Numbered from the stretch's first letter, positions 31,526 through 40,666 are shown. The stretch: 64,000 bases of DNA from Streptomyces regalis (GCF_001509475.1 NZ_LLZG01000361.1:15300-79299); one strand, 5' to 3'. Translations and numbers: made by a program. Notes: generated from the sequence alone by a model not told the origin.

Positions 31526-31852
31526 GTGAGCACCGCACGACTGCCCTTGCGCAGCCACGCCCGGCTGCGGGTCCTCGTGCTGCTGCTCGTCCTGGCGGTA
31601 CCGGGCACCCACGCCCAGGCGCACACCGTGCCCGTGACTGCCGGCGCCTCCGGCGAGGCCGCCGAGCACGACGTCCTCGACACGATCCTGCGCCCACCGG
31701 CCCGCCCAGACCGGCGCAACACCGTACGGCTGCGTCCCGCACCCCCGCCGAAGCCGGCGCCGCCCGGCGCCCGGGCACGCCTGGCCCGCCCCGCGCCGCC
31801 ACGGCCGCCGTACGTCCCGCACATCCTGCGCACTGTGGTCCTGCGCTGCTGA
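31526..31852 (+). CDS. putative secreted Pro/Arg-rich protein
   Basis: 108 residues from GTG 31526. Signal peptide: RLRVLVLLLVLAVPGTHAQAH, cleavage likely after HAQA. The mature part is Pro/Arg-rich (RLRPAPPPKPAPPGARARLARPAPPRPP). Not recognised. Confidence 0.55.
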   Translation: MSTARLPLRSHARLRVLVLLLVLAVPGTHAQAHTVPVTAGASGEAAEHDVLDTILRPPARPDRRNTVRLRPAPPPKPAPPGARARLARPAPPRPPYVPHILRTVVLRC

Positions 31853-31898
31853 CAGACCCCTCGACGAGGTCTGCCGGTACGACACAAGGAGCACAGCC

Positions 31899-32024
31899 AT
31901 GCCCACCGATCCCTACGCCGTCCTGCGTGCCCTGCTGCGCGCGGAGGCCGTACGCAACACACCGAAACCGCAAGGGCACAAGGAGCAGCCGCAGCAGCCC
32001 CCGAAGAACCGGGAGCGCGGCTGA
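31899..32024 (+). CDS. hypothetical 41-residue protein
   Basis: ATG 31899 with AAGGAG eight bases upstream. MPTDPYAVLRALLRAEAVRN followed by a Gln/Pro/Lys tail. A strong hairpin follows the stop by four bases, supporting a real small gene. Confidence 0.6.
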   Translation: MPTDPYAVLRALLRAEAVRNTPKPQGHKEQPQQPPKNRERG

Positions 32025-32027
32025 CGC

Positions 32028-32078
32028 CGGCGTGGCGGAGGCGGGGCTCCTGCCGGAGCCACGTCCTCCGCCACGCCG
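32028..32078 (+). terminator. strong hairpin terminator
   Basis: Perfect 14-bp stem (32028-32041 with 32065-32078) enclosing a second ggctcc/ggagcc stem, directly after the stop of the 31899 gene. The next 400 bases (to 32480) contain no gene I can support. Confidence 0.8.
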
Positions 32079-32479
32079 TACCGAAGACGGACCCCGGCCC
32101 TACGCCGACTCCCTGTCCACAGCCTGTGCATACCGCCCGTACGCCGCCGACGTCGTCCCGAGCGACCGGCGTCGGAGCACCTCCATTCGGGCGAATCAGG
32201 CGCACGATCTGCGCGCTCGAGTCCAGGAACGCCTTGGAAGAGGTCGGCGAGCAGCCACATCAACGGCCATGTCGGCCCCGCTGCAGGAGCCAGACGTGCG
32301 TTCGGTTCAACCCCCGGCGCCACACTCGATGCCACCCATGAACTCCGCCCACGGCTCCCGTTCGGGCCCGTTCCGGCTTACGATCCGGCCGCCGTTCCCC
32401 CGCCCCTTCCCGGTCTGCCCCGTTTTGTTGCATCTTTTCCAGCGCCGCACTCCGTCGCCATGGCTGCGCCCGGAAGGTC

Positions 32480-32493
32480 TTGACCGGTAGGCT
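32480..32493 (+). promoter_or_regulatory. promoter of a probably leaderless gene
   Basis: TTGACC at 32480 and TAGGCT at 32488-32493 lie only about seven bases before GTG 32500, and no ribosome-binding site is present, as expected for a leaderless transcript. The TTGACC is too close to be a classical -35, so only the -10 is proposed. Confidence 0.4.
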
Positions 32494-32499
32494 TTCCGT

Positions 32500-32796
32500 G
32501 TGATCTTCAAGCGCATCGGAAACGGCCGGCCGTACCCCGACCACGGCCGGGAAAGCACCCGGCAGTGGGCGGACGTCGCGCCGCGCCCGGTCCGCCTCGA
32601 TCAGCTCGTGACGACCAAGGGCCAGCTCGATCTGGAAACCCTGCTCGCCGAGGACTCGACGTTCTACGGCGACCTCTTCGCGCACGTCGTGAAGTGGCAG
32701 GGCGACCTGTATCTGGAGGACGGCCTCCACCGCGCGGTGCGCGCGGCGCTGCAGCAGCGCCAGGTGCTGCACGCGAGAGTCCTGGAACTGGACTGA
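32500..32796 (+). CDS. VapB/ParB-like conserved small protein
   Basis: 98 residues from GTG 32500. MIFKRIGNGRPYPDHGRESTRQWADVAPRPVRLDQLVTTKGQLDLETLLAEDSTFYGDLFAHVVKWQGDLYLEDGLHRAVRAALQ. The Leu-Asp-Leu...His-Val-Val-Lys-Trp...Leu-His-Arg-Ala stretch resembles a ParB-N-like nuclease fold. Conserved in Streptomyces next to the LytR_C gene; often labelled an antitoxin without a toxin partner. Confidence 0.65.
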   Translation: MIFKRIGNGRPYPDHGRESTRQWADVAPRPVRLDQLVTTKGQLDLETLLAEDSTFYGDLFAHVVKWQGDLYLEDGLHRAVRAALQQRQVLHARVLELD

Positions 32797-32905
32797 CCCG
32801 GGCCGACACCCTCGCGCCTGCCCAGTTGGCCCTTTCGGGTTGGACTGAGCAGCGTCGAATGATCATCTAGTAGGCATTGCCGCCCGAGAGCACTACGCTG
32901 CGCCC

Positions 32906-33553
32906 ATGAGCATGCTGACTCCCCCTGGCATGGGCGGCCAGTACCGCATCAAGGGGGACAAGTACCCGCGGATGCGCCGTCGCCGACAGCCCGGCAGGCT
33001 CGTCGTCCTCGCCGTCGGCTCCGTTGCCGTACTCGGCATGCTCGGCTGGGGCACGCTGCAGCTCATCGACCTGTTCACCGGGGGCGGCGGAAAGGCTTCA
33101 GCGGCCGGCGCGAAGGCCGACTGCGACACCAGGGCGACCCCCTCGGCCACAGCCACGGCCCCGGCGGCACTGCCCGAGCCGGGCAGGATCACCGTCAACG
33201 TCTTCAACGCCACGACCCGCAGCGGACTCGCCAAGCAGACCGCGGACGAGCTGAAGAAGCGCGGCTTCAAGATCGGTGACGTGGGCAACGCGACGAAGCA
33301 GTTCGACAAGAAGGTCAAGGGCACCGGGATACTGCTCGGCCCGGACTCGGCCCTGAACACCTCGCTGCCCGTCCTCGCCGCCCAGCTCGGCGCCGCCGAC
33401 CGCCGCACGGACGCCGCCCGCAAGGGCACGGCCGTCGACCTGATCATCGGCGACAAGTTCAAGGAGCTGACGAAGAAGGCGGACGCCGACCGGGCGCTGG
33501 CCGCACTGGCCAGCCCTGAGCCGACGTCCAGCTCCTCAAAGAATGGCTGCTGA
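32906..33553 (+). CDS. LytR C-terminal domain membrane protein
   Basis: 215 residues from ATG 32906. Cytoplasmic basic N-terminus (YPRMRRRRQPGR), one membrane helix (LVVLAVGSVAVLGMLGWGTLQLI), a linker, then LytR_C (PGRITVNVFNATTRSGLAKQTADELKKRGFKIGDVGNA...). The LytR_C fold is usually attached to cell-wall glycopolymer ligases but here stands alone, facing outside. Probably an envelope accessory. Confidence 0.85.
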   Translation: MSMLTPPGMGGQYRIKGDKYPRMRRRRQPGRLVVLAVGSVAVLGMLGWGTLQLIDLFTGGGGKASAAGAKADCDTRATPSATATAPAALPEPGRITVNVFNATTRSGLAKQTADELKKRGFKIGDVGNATKQFDKKVKGTGILLGPDSALNTSLPVLAAQLGAADRRTDAARKGTAVDLIIGDKFKELTKKADADRALAALASPEPTSSSSKNGC

Positions 33554-33680
33554 GCAACGCCGCCAAGGGGCGCGGGGCTGTGCCGATATGCGGCTCCGCC
33601 GCGTGGGCGCGAACAACCACAACGCAGGGACGGCCGCCACACAACCGCACCCCTACGGCGAATAGGCGAACAGCCCCGCC

Positions 33681-34316
33681 CTACTCAGCCGCACCGTAAA
33701 GACGATCCCCCGCGTCCCCCAGCCCGGGAACGATGTACCCGTGCTCGTTCAGATGGTCATCCACCGCGGCCGTCACCACCGTCACCGGCGTCCCCGCCAG
33801 CTCGCGCTCCATGAGCTCGACGCCCTCGGGCGCCGCGAGCAGCACCACGGCCGTGACGTCATCGGCGCCGCGCTTGATCAGCTCCCGAATCGCCGCGACC
33901 AGCGTGCCGCCGGTGGCCAGCATCGGGTCGAGGACGTACACCTGACGGCCGGAAAGATCCTCCGGCATCCGCGAGGCGTACGTGGAGGCCTCGAGGGTCT
34001 CCTCGTTGCGGATCATGCCCAGGAAGCCCACCTCGGCGGTCGGCAGCAGCCGGACCATGCCGTCCAGCATGCCGAGGCCGGCCCGCAGGATCGGCACCAC
34101 CAGCGGGCGCGGGTGGGAGAGCTTGACGCCGGTGGTGCCGGTGACCGGGGTCGTGATGTCGACCGCTTCGGTGCGCACGTCCCGCGTGGCCTCATAGGCG
34201 AGCAGGGTGACCAGTTCGTCGGCGAGCCGGCGGAAGGTCGCGGAGTCGGTGCGCTGGTCGCGCAGCGTGGTGAGTTTGTGAGCGACCAGGGGGTGGTCGA
34301 CGACATGGAGGCGCAT
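33681..34316 (-). CDS. upp: uracil phosphoribosyltransferase
   Basis: 211 residues from ATG 34316 ([15 protein letters not shown], the usual Streptomyces start; GTG 34322 is possible). It salvages uracil to UMP with PRPP. Visible motifs: [31 protein letters not shown], the PRPP-binding loop [11 protein letters not shown] and the C-terminal uracil-binding GDAGDRLYG. Full family length. Convergent with the LytR_C gene. Confidence 0.95.
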   Translation of the reverse strand: MRLHVVDHPLVAHKLTTLRDQRTDSATFRRLADELVTLLAYEATRDVRTEAVDITTPVTGTTGVKLSHPRPLVVPILRAGLGMLDGMVRLLPTAEVGFLGMIRNEETLEASTYASRMPEDLSGRQVYVLDPMLATGGTLVAAIRELIKRGADDVTAVVLLAAPEGVELMERELAGTPVTVVTAAVDDHLNEHGYIVPGLGDAGDRLYGAAE

Positions 34317-34412
34317 GTCCACAACAGTAACGGTGCTCGCGTCCCCCTTGTGCTGGCGTCAAACCGCCCATCGGAGGGAAAGTGGGAGGGATGTACCGGG
34401 GGTGGTGAGCCG

Positions 34413-34607
34413 ATGCCTGATCCTGAGTCCCCGGCGGATCCCACGCAGGATACGCCGGAGGAGACCGAAGCCGCGCGCCGTCGGCGGCGGGCCCAGTTCC
34501 TGCGGGAGCTCGCCGAGGCCCGCGAACTGCGCGACCGCGTCCAGCCGCGCCGTGCCAAGGCGGCCCGGCTGCGCCACGCGATGCGTATGCGGACGTTCCG
34601 CTGGTAG
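34413..34607 (+). CDS. small Arg/Glu-rich protein
   Basis: 64 residues from ATG 34413. A polar acidic N-terminus is followed by a long charged helix (EETEAARRRRRAQFLRELAEARELRDRVQPRRAKAARLRHAMRMRTFRW). It diverges from upp. Conserved-looking but of unknown function. Confidence 0.6.
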   Translation: MPDPESPADPTQDTPEETEAARRRRRAQFLRELAEARELRDRVQPRRAKAARLRHAMRMRTFRW

Positions 34608-34922
34608 AGGGAGGCACCGGGGAAGATCCGCGGCCCTCGGGTGCGTTGCAGCGGTGGTCGTGCGTGGACACCTGGAAAAGCCGCGTACGATCCGCACGTG
34701 GCAGCAACGACTGTGCTGGTCCGTCCTTTACGGAGGTGCTCGCGCCTCCCTCGGGACAACGCGATCAAAACTGCCGGACACAGGGAGCCGAAGACGTCCC
34801 CTGAACGCCTTGTTTCTGCCACGATTCCGAGTGGGTGGGGCTCGGACCCCAAGCCACCCCGCCCGTAACCTCCGCCGGGGGGACCCCCAACCGGCACGCC
34901 TATGACCAGTGGGAGAGTCACG

Positions 34923-35450
34923 GTGTACTTCGCCGCACTGCTCGCGCGCACCGAAGACGGGTGGGAAGCGAGCGACACAGAGCTCGACGATGTGGAAACC
35001 CTGTCGGATCTGGCCGACCTGGCCCGTGAAGCCTCCCCCGAGGACGACACGGTGCTGGTGCTCATCGAGCAGGAGGACGCTTGGTTCGGCGTCGTCCGGA
35101 TCGACGGCGAGGACGACCCGCGTATCTACGTGTCGGACGCCGCCGCCGCTGCCCGCAGCAGTTACGGGGAGATCCTGCTCACCGACGAACTGCTCGGCAG
35201 GGAGCCCGGCGACGACGGCCCGGATCTGGACGCCCTCGACCTCGACGGCACGGAGGAGCCGGACGGCGACTCCGACGACGAGGACGGCGGCGGGGCCGAG
35301 GCGGTCCCGCACAGCCCCGTCGGCGACAGCGAGATCCTCGACGACCTGGGCGTCAGCGAGAAGGAGCTGAAGGCCCTGGACGCCGATGACGCGCTGGGCG
35401 CGATCGCCGAGGCGTTGGGCGCCTCGGAGGTGCTGGAGACCGTCCGCTGA
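34923..35450 (+). CDS. tRNA adenosine deaminase-associated protein
   Basis: 175 residues from GTG 34923 (GGGAG upstream). VYFAALLARTEDGWEASDTELDDVETLSDLADLAREA...DDTVLVLIEQEDAWFGVVRIDGEDDPRIYVSDAAAAARSSYGEILL, an acidic central linker, then DDLGVSEKELKALDADDALGAIAEALG. This family is always next to tadA in actinomycetes and is named from that linkage. Probable operon with tadA, 29 bases downstream. Confidence 0.88.
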   Translation: MYFAALLARTEDGWEASDTELDDVETLSDLADLAREASPEDDTVLVLIEQEDAWFGVVRIDGEDDPRIYVSDAAAAARSSYGEILLTDELLGREPGDDGPDLDALDLDGTEEPDGDSDDEDGGGAEAVPHSPVGDSEILDDLGVSEKELKALDADDALGAIAEALGASEVLETVR

Positions 35451-35479
35451 CCTCGTTCGACCGGGGGTCGGCACCCGAG

Positions 35480-35947
35480 GTGCCCGACCCCGTACGCGAC
35501 CGCTGGCGGGCCGCGATGCGGCTCGCCCTGGACGAGGCCGAACTGGCTGTCCGGGGCGGGGATGTCCCCGTCGGCGCCGTCGTGCTGGCCGCCGACGGTA
35601 CGACCGTGCTCGGCACCGGCCACAACGAGCGCGAGGCGACCGGCGATCCGACCGCCCACGCCGAGGTGCTGGCAATGCGCAGGGCCGCGGCGAAGACCGG
35701 CGAATGGCGGCTGTCCGGCTGCACGCTGGTCGTCACGCTGGAGCCCTGCACCATGTGCGCCGGCGCCCTCGTGCAGTCCCGCGTGGACCGGGTCGTCTAC
35801 GGCGCCCGGGACGAGAAGGCCGGCGCGGCGGGCTCCCTCTGGGACGTCGTGCGCGACCGGCGGCTCAACCACCGGCCCGAGGTGATCGAGGGCGTCCTCG
35901 CCGAGGAGTGCGCGCGGATCCTCACCGACTTCTTCCGCGGCCGCTGA
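35480..35947 (+). CDS. tadA: tRNA-specific adenosine deaminase
   Basis: 155 residues, GTG 35480. Zn-dependent deaminase converting the wobble adenosine of tRNA-Arg(ACG) to inosine. Zinc and catalytic motif HAE (His 60, Glu 62) and PCTMC (Cys 90, Cys 93) are intact, as are DVPVGAVVL and GHNEREATGDPTAHAE. Family length. It follows its associated-protein gene and is followed by a tRNA gene. Confidence 0.95.
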   Translation: MPDPVRDRWRAAMRLALDEAELAVRGGDVPVGAVVLAADGTTVLGTGHNEREATGDPTAHAEVLAMRRAAAKTGEWRLSGCTLVVTLEPCTMCAGALVQSRVDRVVYGARDEKAGAAGSLWDVVRDRRLNHRPEVIEGVLAEECARILTDFFRGR

Positions 35948-36030
35948 CCCGGTGCCGGACCCCTGACCGGGGAGGGCTTCAAGGGAAACGGATTTCAGAG
36001 CACGGCCGGCCGTGCTGTAAGGTCTCCCTC

Positions 36031-36115
36031 GGTAGCGTGTCCGAGCGGCCGAAGGAGCTCGCCTCGAAAGCGAGTGTGGCGCAAGTCACCGAGGGTTCAA
36101 ATCCCTCCGCTACCG
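36031..36115 (+). tRNA. tRNA-Ser (anticodon CGA)
   Basis: 85 bases. Acceptor ggtagcg pairs with cgctacc, discriminator G. Anticodon stem CTCGC/GCGAG with loop CTCGAAA gives CGA, reading UCG. A long variable arm typical of tRNA-Ser and the T-arm GAGGGTTCAAATCCCTC are present. No CCA encoded. Confidence 0.97.
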
Positions 36116-36122
36116 CTCTACA

Positions 36123-36152
36123 GAAGGGCCCCGTCGAAAGACGGGGCCCTTC
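36123..36152 (+). terminator. terminator after tRNA-Ser
   Basis: Perfect 13-bp stem gaagggccccgtc / gacggggcccttc with a gaaa loop, eight bases after the tRNA. Confidence 0.9.
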
Positions 36153-36200
36153 GTGCGATCATGTGCGGTCGATGGGGCAAAAGTGACTGGGGAGGCCGCA

Positions 36201-36380
36201 ATGGCGGTGAATTCGAAGAAGGTCGCCGTCTATGTGATCGTGGTCTTCGTGGCCTACGTGATCATCACGGACCCGGACGGGGCCGGCGACTACGTGACGA
36301 TAGGCTTCCAGGGCATATCGGACGCCGCCAAGGCCATCGGCGACTTCATGACGTGGATCGCCAACGGAGGCGACAGCTAG
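36201..36380 (+). CDS. small single-span membrane protein
   Basis: 59 residues from ATG 36201 with GGGGAGG upstream. KKVAVYVIVVFVAYVIITDP is a membrane helix. The C-terminal half (GFQGISDAAKAIGDFMTWIAN) is amphipathic. Nine bases separate it from the next gene. Confidence 0.65.
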   Translation: MAVNSKKVAVYVIVVFVAYVIITDPDGAGDYVTIGFQGISDAAKAIGDFMTWIANGGDS

Positions 36381-36389
36381 GGAGTGCTC

Positions 36390-36683
36390 ATGATCCGCCA
36401 CCTGGTCCTCTTCAAGCTCAACGAGGGCGTCGAGCGCGACGACCCGCGGGTCGTGGAGGGCGTCGAGGCGTTCCGCTCCCTCGAGGGCAAGATCCCCGAG
36501 ATCCGGCACTGGGAGCTCGGCTGGAACATCAGCGACCGCCCCATCGCCTACGACTTCGCGATCAACTCCGCCTTCGACGACGTGGCCGCCCTGCGCACCT
36601 ACGCGGAGCACCCCGAGCACCAGGCGGGCGTCACGCTGTGGCGGGAGTTCGCCACCTGGGTGATCGCCGACTACGAATACTGA
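36390..36683 (+). CDS. Dabb-family (stress-responsive A/B barrel) protein
   Basis: 97 residues from ATG 36390. MIRHLVLFKLNEGVERDD..., EGKIPEIRHWELGWNISDRPIAYDFAINSAFDDVAALRTYAEHPEHQ, a full dimeric alpha-beta barrel domain. Members include plant stress proteins and polyketide cyclases; the reaction here is unknown. Confidence 0.88.
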   Translation: MIRHLVLFKLNEGVERDDPRVVEGVEAFRSLEGKIPEIRHWELGWNISDRPIAYDFAINSAFDDVAALRTYAEHPEHQAGVTLWREFATWVIADYEY

Positions 36684-36730
36684 GCCGCACCACCCCCGGA
36701 TCCACCGGATCCGGCCGGATCCTCCCGGAG

Positions 36731-36758
36731 CCCTCCGCCGGAACGGCGGGGGGCTTTC
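36731..36758 (+). terminator. terminator with U-tract
   Basis: gccctccgccg / cggcggggggc stem, gaa loop, followed by ttt, after the Dabb gene and before sigF. Confidence 0.8.
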
Positions 36759-36917
36759 GCGTGCCTCGCCCCCGGATTCATCCCGGCCTCACCCCCGGAA
36801 TCACCCTCAACACGGCGTTATGCGGTGCTTGCACACGGTGGACATGTCTTGTGATGCTATGACCGCTTTTGACGGATGAGTTGATGTGAGTTGATGGATC
36901 ACGAGGTGGAGTTGACC

Positions 36918-37766
36918 GTGCCGGCCAGTACTGCGCCTCAAGCCCCGGCCCAGGAGGACATCCCCGCGGACACCAACACCCCCGCGCCCACGCCGCCCCG
37001 CAGCCGCGGCGCCGACACCCGGGCGCTCACCCAGGTGCTCTTCGGCGAGCTGAAGGAGCTGCAGCCGGGCACACCGGAGCACAACCGCGTGCGCGGGGCG
37101 CTCATCGAGGCCAATCTCCCGCTCGTGCGCTACGCGGCCGCCCGTTTCCGCTCCCGCAACGAGCCGATGGAGGACGTGATCCAGGTCGGCACCATCGGAC
37201 TCATCAACGCCATCGACCGCTTCGACCCGGACCGGGGCGTGCAGTTCCCGACGTTCGCCATGCCGACCGTCGTCGGCGAGATCAAGCGGTACTTCCGCGA
37301 CAACGTCCGCACGGTGCACGTACCGCGCCGGCTGCACGAGCTGTGGGTCCAGGTCAACAGCGCGACCGAGGACCTGACCACCACCTTCGGGCGCACCCCC
37401 ACCACCGCCGAGATCGCCGAGCGGCTGCGCATCACCGAGGACGAGGTGCTGTCCTGTATCGAGGCCGGACGGTCGTACCACGCCACCTCACTGGAGGCGG
37501 CCCAGGAGGGCGACGGGCTGCCGGGCCTGCTGGACCGGCTCGGCTACGAGGACCCCGCCCTGGACGGCGTGGAGCACCGGGATCTCGTCCGGCATCTCCT
37601 GGTGCAACTCCCCGAACGCGAGCAGAGAATCCTGCTCCTGCGTTACTACAGCAACCTCACCCAATCGCAAATCAGTGCGGAACTCGGGGTCTCCCAGATG
37701 CACGTTTCGAGGCTACTCGCGCGTAGCTTCCAACGGCTTCGTTCGGCGAACCGGATCGACGCGTAA
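36918..37766 (+). CDS. sigF: sigma factor SigF (SigB/SigF/SigG family, late sporulation)
   Basis: 282 residues from GTG 36918, chosen because GGTGGAG lies eight bases upstream and the product starts VPASTAPQ. Region 2: [58 protein letters not shown]. Region 3: [12 protein letters not shown]. Region 4: [44 protein letters not shown]. No region 1.1, as expected of this stress/sporulation group. In S. coelicolor SigF acts in maturing spores and is followed by sigN, as here. No anti-sigma gene is adjacent. Confidence 0.88.
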   Translation: MPASTAPQAPAQEDIPADTNTPAPTPPRSRGADTRALTQVLFGELKELQPGTPEHNRVRGALIEANLPLVRYAAARFRSRNEPMEDVIQVGTIGLINAIDRFDPDRGVQFPTFAMPTVVGEIKRYFRDNVRTVHVPRRLHELWVQVNSATEDLTTTFGRTPTTAEIAERLRITEDEVLSCIEAGRSYHATSLEAAQEGDGLPGLLDRLGYEDPALDGVEHRDLVRHLLVQLPEREQRILLLRYYSNLTQSQISAELGVSQMHVSRLLARSFQRLRSANRIDA

Positions 37767-37880
37767 CCGCAAACCAGAGCGACCGGTAACCGTCGCGAGC
37801 GAATCGCTCACCAGGGCGGATCCCGACAGTTCTCTGCCGAAAGACCGTCAGACCCCCTTTATCCAGGGCGGATTCAAGTC

Positions 37881-37922
37881 TCACATGTCGACATGTCACT
37901 ACAGCGTGTTGCCGACATGTGA
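37881..37922. promoter_or_regulatory. palindromic operator-like site upstream of sigN
   Basis: tcacatgtcg (37881-37890) and cgacatgtga (37913-37922) form a 10-bp perfect inverted repeat. The left arm is also part of a 14-bp palindrome, acatgtcgacatgt (37883-37896). The site is in the 267-base gap between sigF and sigN, about 110 bases before the sigN start. Confidence 0.55.
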
Positions 37923-38033
37923 CATTCTTCGGCTAGCGCGTTTGCCGTGGCTTCGGCTCCGGTATTCAGGTGAAGGCTGGCGTTCCTCGATCGGAGCGTT
38001 CGCCATACCGTCCCGCGACCCAAAGGGGGTGGC

Positions 38034-38945
38034 ATGTCCGCAGATCAGGGCAGCTCGAAGGTGCTCACGCTCACGAAGAGCGAGTCCGCGCCCGACGCCG
38101 CGCTCGACGACGTTCCGGCCCTTGAGGCCGTTCCGGCACCGGCCGTCCCGGCCGATGACGTCCCGGCTTGGCCGACCTCGGCGAATATCGACACCCGCAC
38201 CCTTTCCCGCTCCCTGTTCCTGCGGCTCGCCGCCCTGGACGAGAACAGCCCCGAGCGCGCATACGTCCGGGACACGCTGATCGAGCTCAACCTCCCGCTG
38301 GTGCGCTACGCGGCGGCCCGCTTCCGCTCGCGCAACGAGCCGATGGAGGACATCGTCCAGGTCGGCACCATCGGCCTGATCAAGGCGATCGACCGCTTCG
38401 ACTGCGAACGGGGCGTGGAGTTCCCGACGTTCGCGATGCCGACGGTCGTGGGCGAGATCAAGCGCTTCTTCCGCGACACCTCATGGTCGGTGCGCGTCCC
38501 GCGCCGGCTCCAGGAGCTGCGCCTGGCCCTCACCAAGGCCAGCGACGAGCTCTCCCAGAAGCTGGACCGCTCCCCGACCGTCACCGAACTCGCCGCCGTG
38601 CTGGGCGTGTCCGAGGAGGACGTCGTCGACGGCCTCGCGGTCGGCAACGCGTACACGGCCTCCTCGCTGGACTCCCCGGCCCCGGAGGACGACGGCGGCG
38701 AGGGCTCCCTGGCCGACCGGCTCGGCTATGAGGACACCGCCCTCGAAGGCGTCGAGTACCGCGAGTCCCTCAAGCCGCTGCTGGCCAAACTCCCGCCCCG
38801 CGAACGGCGGATCATCATGCTCCGCTTCTTCGCCAACATGACCCAGTCGCAGATCGGCGAGGAGGTCGGCATCTCCCAGATGCACGTCTCCCGGCTGCTG
38901 ACCCGGACGCTGGCGCAGCTGCGCGAGGGCCTCATCTCCGACTGA
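38034..38945 (+). CDS. sigN: sigma factor SigN (SigB/SigF/SigG family)
   Basis: 303 residues from ATG 38034 (MSADQGSSKVLTLTKSE). After a 60-residue acidic, Pro/Ala-rich leader the core matches SigF closely: [81 protein letters not shown], and region 4 [37 protein letters not shown]. In S. coelicolor SigN is needed for normal aerial hyphae and acts in subapical stem cells. The pair with sigF looks like an old tandem duplication. The palindrome at 37881-37922 may control it. Confidence 0.88.
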   Translation: MSADQGSSKVLTLTKSESAPDAALDDVPALEAVPAPAVPADDVPAWPTSANIDTRTLSRSLFLRLAALDENSPERAYVRDTLIELNLPLVRYAAARFRSRNEPMEDIVQVGTIGLIKAIDRFDCERGVEFPTFAMPTVVGEIKRFFRDTSWSVRVPRRLQELRLALTKASDELSQKLDRSPTVTELAAVLGVSEEDVVDGLAVGNAYTASSLDSPAPEDDGGEGSLADRLGYEDTALEGVEYRESLKPLLAKLPPRERRIIMLRFFANMTQSQIGEEVGISQMHVSRLLTRTLAQLREGLISD

Positions 38946-39001
38946 CCCCCATCTCCGACCGACCCCTTCATATTTGACGGAGCGTCAGCCACCATGGCCG
39001 G

Positions 39002-39769
39002 ATGCTTCGCGAGACAAGGACGACCTGGACACATGGCCGTCGGTGCGCCCTGATCGGCGCGTCGGCGGCCGTCGTCTGCCTGGGCGGGGTACTGGCCGCG
39101 TGCGGGAGCGGTGGCGGCGGGGCCGGTGACGGATACGTCGCGACCGGAGCGGCGGGTGGCCCGCCGAGCCTCTCCGGTACGGCCGTCACGCCGACGGGCG
39201 AGGTGACTCTGGTGCCGCTCGACGGACCGGGGAGCAGCGGGAGCGGCGCGAGCGACAGCGGCACCGGCGGGGCCACCGGCGGCGGTTCGGGCGACTCCCC
39301 CGGGCGGGAAGGGGGTCAGGAGCGGACGCCTGCCCGAGGAGTAGCAGGCGAAGATACGGCGGGTCCTGCCGAGTCCCCCAGCGACGCCCCCGAACCCGCG
39401 GCCACCCCGGCCGACTCCGGGGAGCCGTCCAGCAGTTCACCCGCGCCCTCGGCACCCGCCCTGCCGGCAAGGCTGGCCGTGAGCGATCCCGTACGGGAGC
39501 CCACGGACAAGCGCTGGTGCGAGAAGGTGACCCTCGACTTCCACAACGCGGGCGGCACCGCCGTGCGGTCCGGCACCGTCACCTTCGGCACCCACATCAT
39601 CGGCGCGCTCGGGATCGACTGGGCGACGGTCGAGTCGACGCGGGAGCTCCCGGCGCCGATCGAGGCTGGGGCGCGCAAGGAGAAGACCTGGACGGTGTGT
39701 GTCGACGCCTGGCGTGTGCCGCTGGGCATGCACATCGAGACGCGGGACGTCTCCGTCCAGTGGGCCTGA
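39002..39769 (+). CDS. lipoprotein with low-complexity linker
   Basis: 255 residues. Signal peptide with lipobox LAAC (Cys about 34) predicts a lipid anchor outside the membrane. Residues about 38-155 are Gly/Ser/Pro linker. The C-terminal domain (KRWCEKVTLDFHNAGGTAVRSGTVTFGTHIIGALGIDWATVESTRELPAPIEAGARKEKTWTVCVDAWRVPLGMHIETRDVSVQW) has two cysteines likely disulphide bonded. Conserved in Streptomyces; function unknown. Confidence 0.8.
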   Translation: MLRETRTTWTHGRRCALIGASAAVVCLGGVLAACGSGGGGAGDGYVATGAAGGPPSLSGTAVTPTGEVTLVPLDGPGSSGSGASDSGTGGATGGGSGDSPGREGGQERTPARGVAGEDTAGPAESPSDAPEPAATPADSGEPSSSSPAPSAPALPARLAVSDPVREPTDKRWCEKVTLDFHNAGGTAVRSGTVTFGTHIIGALGIDWATVESTRELPAPIEAGARKEKTWTVCVDAWRVPLGMHIETRDVSVQWA

Positions 39770-39805
39770 GGGCCGTACCGCTGGGATCAGGGGCGGCCGT
39801 ACGGG

Positions 39806-39997
39806 CTACTTGAGCGCCAGCCAGGCCACCGCCGCCACGATCACCACGGCGGCGATCACGCCGACGATCAGACCGATGCGCGGGCCCGAGGAGGCCTGCT
39901 GCTGCCGGCCCTGCGGGGCCTCGTCGACGAACGCGCGGAACATCTGGGTGTTGCCGGCGGGGTCGTGGTTGCCCTGGGGGCCCTGGGTGTTAGCCAT
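39806..39997 (-). CDS. small membrane-anchored protein
   Basis: 63 residues from ATG 39997. A polar N-terminus (NTQGPQGNHDPAGNTQMFRAFVDEAPQ) and a C-terminal membrane helix (IGLIVGVIAAVVIVAAVAWLAL). Convergent with the lipoprotein gene. Confidence 0.65.
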   Translation of the reverse strand: MANTQGPQGNHDPAGNTQMFRAFVDEAPQGRQQQASSGPRIGLIVGVIAAVVIVAAVAWLALK

Positions 39998-40100
39998 GGC
40001 CTGAGACCCTAGCGAATCCGCCCGTTCGGCCCAAGTGGGGGCTCCCGCCCTGCACAGGGGGTCACAGGACCCACCCCACCTGCACATTTACGGTCGCAAT

Positions 40101-40187
40101 ACTTGCCTTTGCCAAGTTTTTGCGGCCCGCCGTCCCCGTTTTGTTTGCCTGTGGCAACCAACAGCTTCTATGGTTGCCCTAAGCAAC
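40101..40187. promoter_or_regulatory. three inverted repeats, probable MarR operators
   Basis: acttg-cctttgc-caagt (40101-40117), ttgcc-tgt-ggcaa (40145-40157) and gttgc-cctaa-gcaac (40173-40187) lie just before the marR-type gene. The shared TTGC/GCAA half-sites and the TTG(5-6)CAA spacing are as in MarR-family sites. Confidence 0.65.
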
Positions 40188-40203
40188 AAACAGCGGAGGT
40201 GTG

Positions 40204-40653
40204 ATGGCCGAGCAGGCGCAGTACGAGGAGCTGGTGCGCCAGTTCAGCGCCTTCGGGGCCGTGAAACGGGAGATGGGACGGACGCTGCCGTCCGACTGCC
40301 CCGCCGGTTCCGCCGCCGTACTGACGTTGCTGGTCCGCCACGGGGAGATGCGCATGAGCAAGCTCGCCGAGCTGCTCGCCGTGGACATGTCGGTCACCAG
40401 CCGTCATGTCGCCCACGTCGCCGAGCGCGGCTGGATCGAGCGCTCCCCCGACCCTGCGGACAAGCGAAGCCGCATCCTCCGCCTCACCCCGGCCGGTGAG
40501 GAGCGGGTGCGGGAGATGTCCCGGCGGACCACGCAGCTGCTGGCCGAGCGGCTGAGCGACTGGTCCGACGACGACGTCGCCGAGCTCACCCGGCTCATGG
40601 CCCGGCTGAGGGCCAGCTTTGACGACTGCCGTACACCCGCGATCACCCAGTAA
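40204..40653 (+). CDS. MarR-family transcriptional regulator
   Basis: 149 residues from ATG 40204, with GGAGG five bases upstream. Winged helix: MRMSKLAELLAVDMSVTSRHVAHVAERGWIERSPDPADKRSRILRLTPAGEERV, including the wing motif DPADKRSR. It probably represses itself and the adjacent efflux gene (13 bases downstream) and is released by a substrate of the pump. Confidence 0.9.
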   Translation: MAEQAQYEELVRQFSAFGAVKREMGRTLPSDCPAGSAAVLTLLVRHGEMRMSKLAELLAVDMSVTSRHVAHVAERGWIERSPDPADKRSRILRLTPAGEERVREMSRRTTQLLAERLSDWSDDDVAELTRLMARLRASFDDCRTPAITQ

Positions 40654-40666
40654 GAGAAGGAAATCC

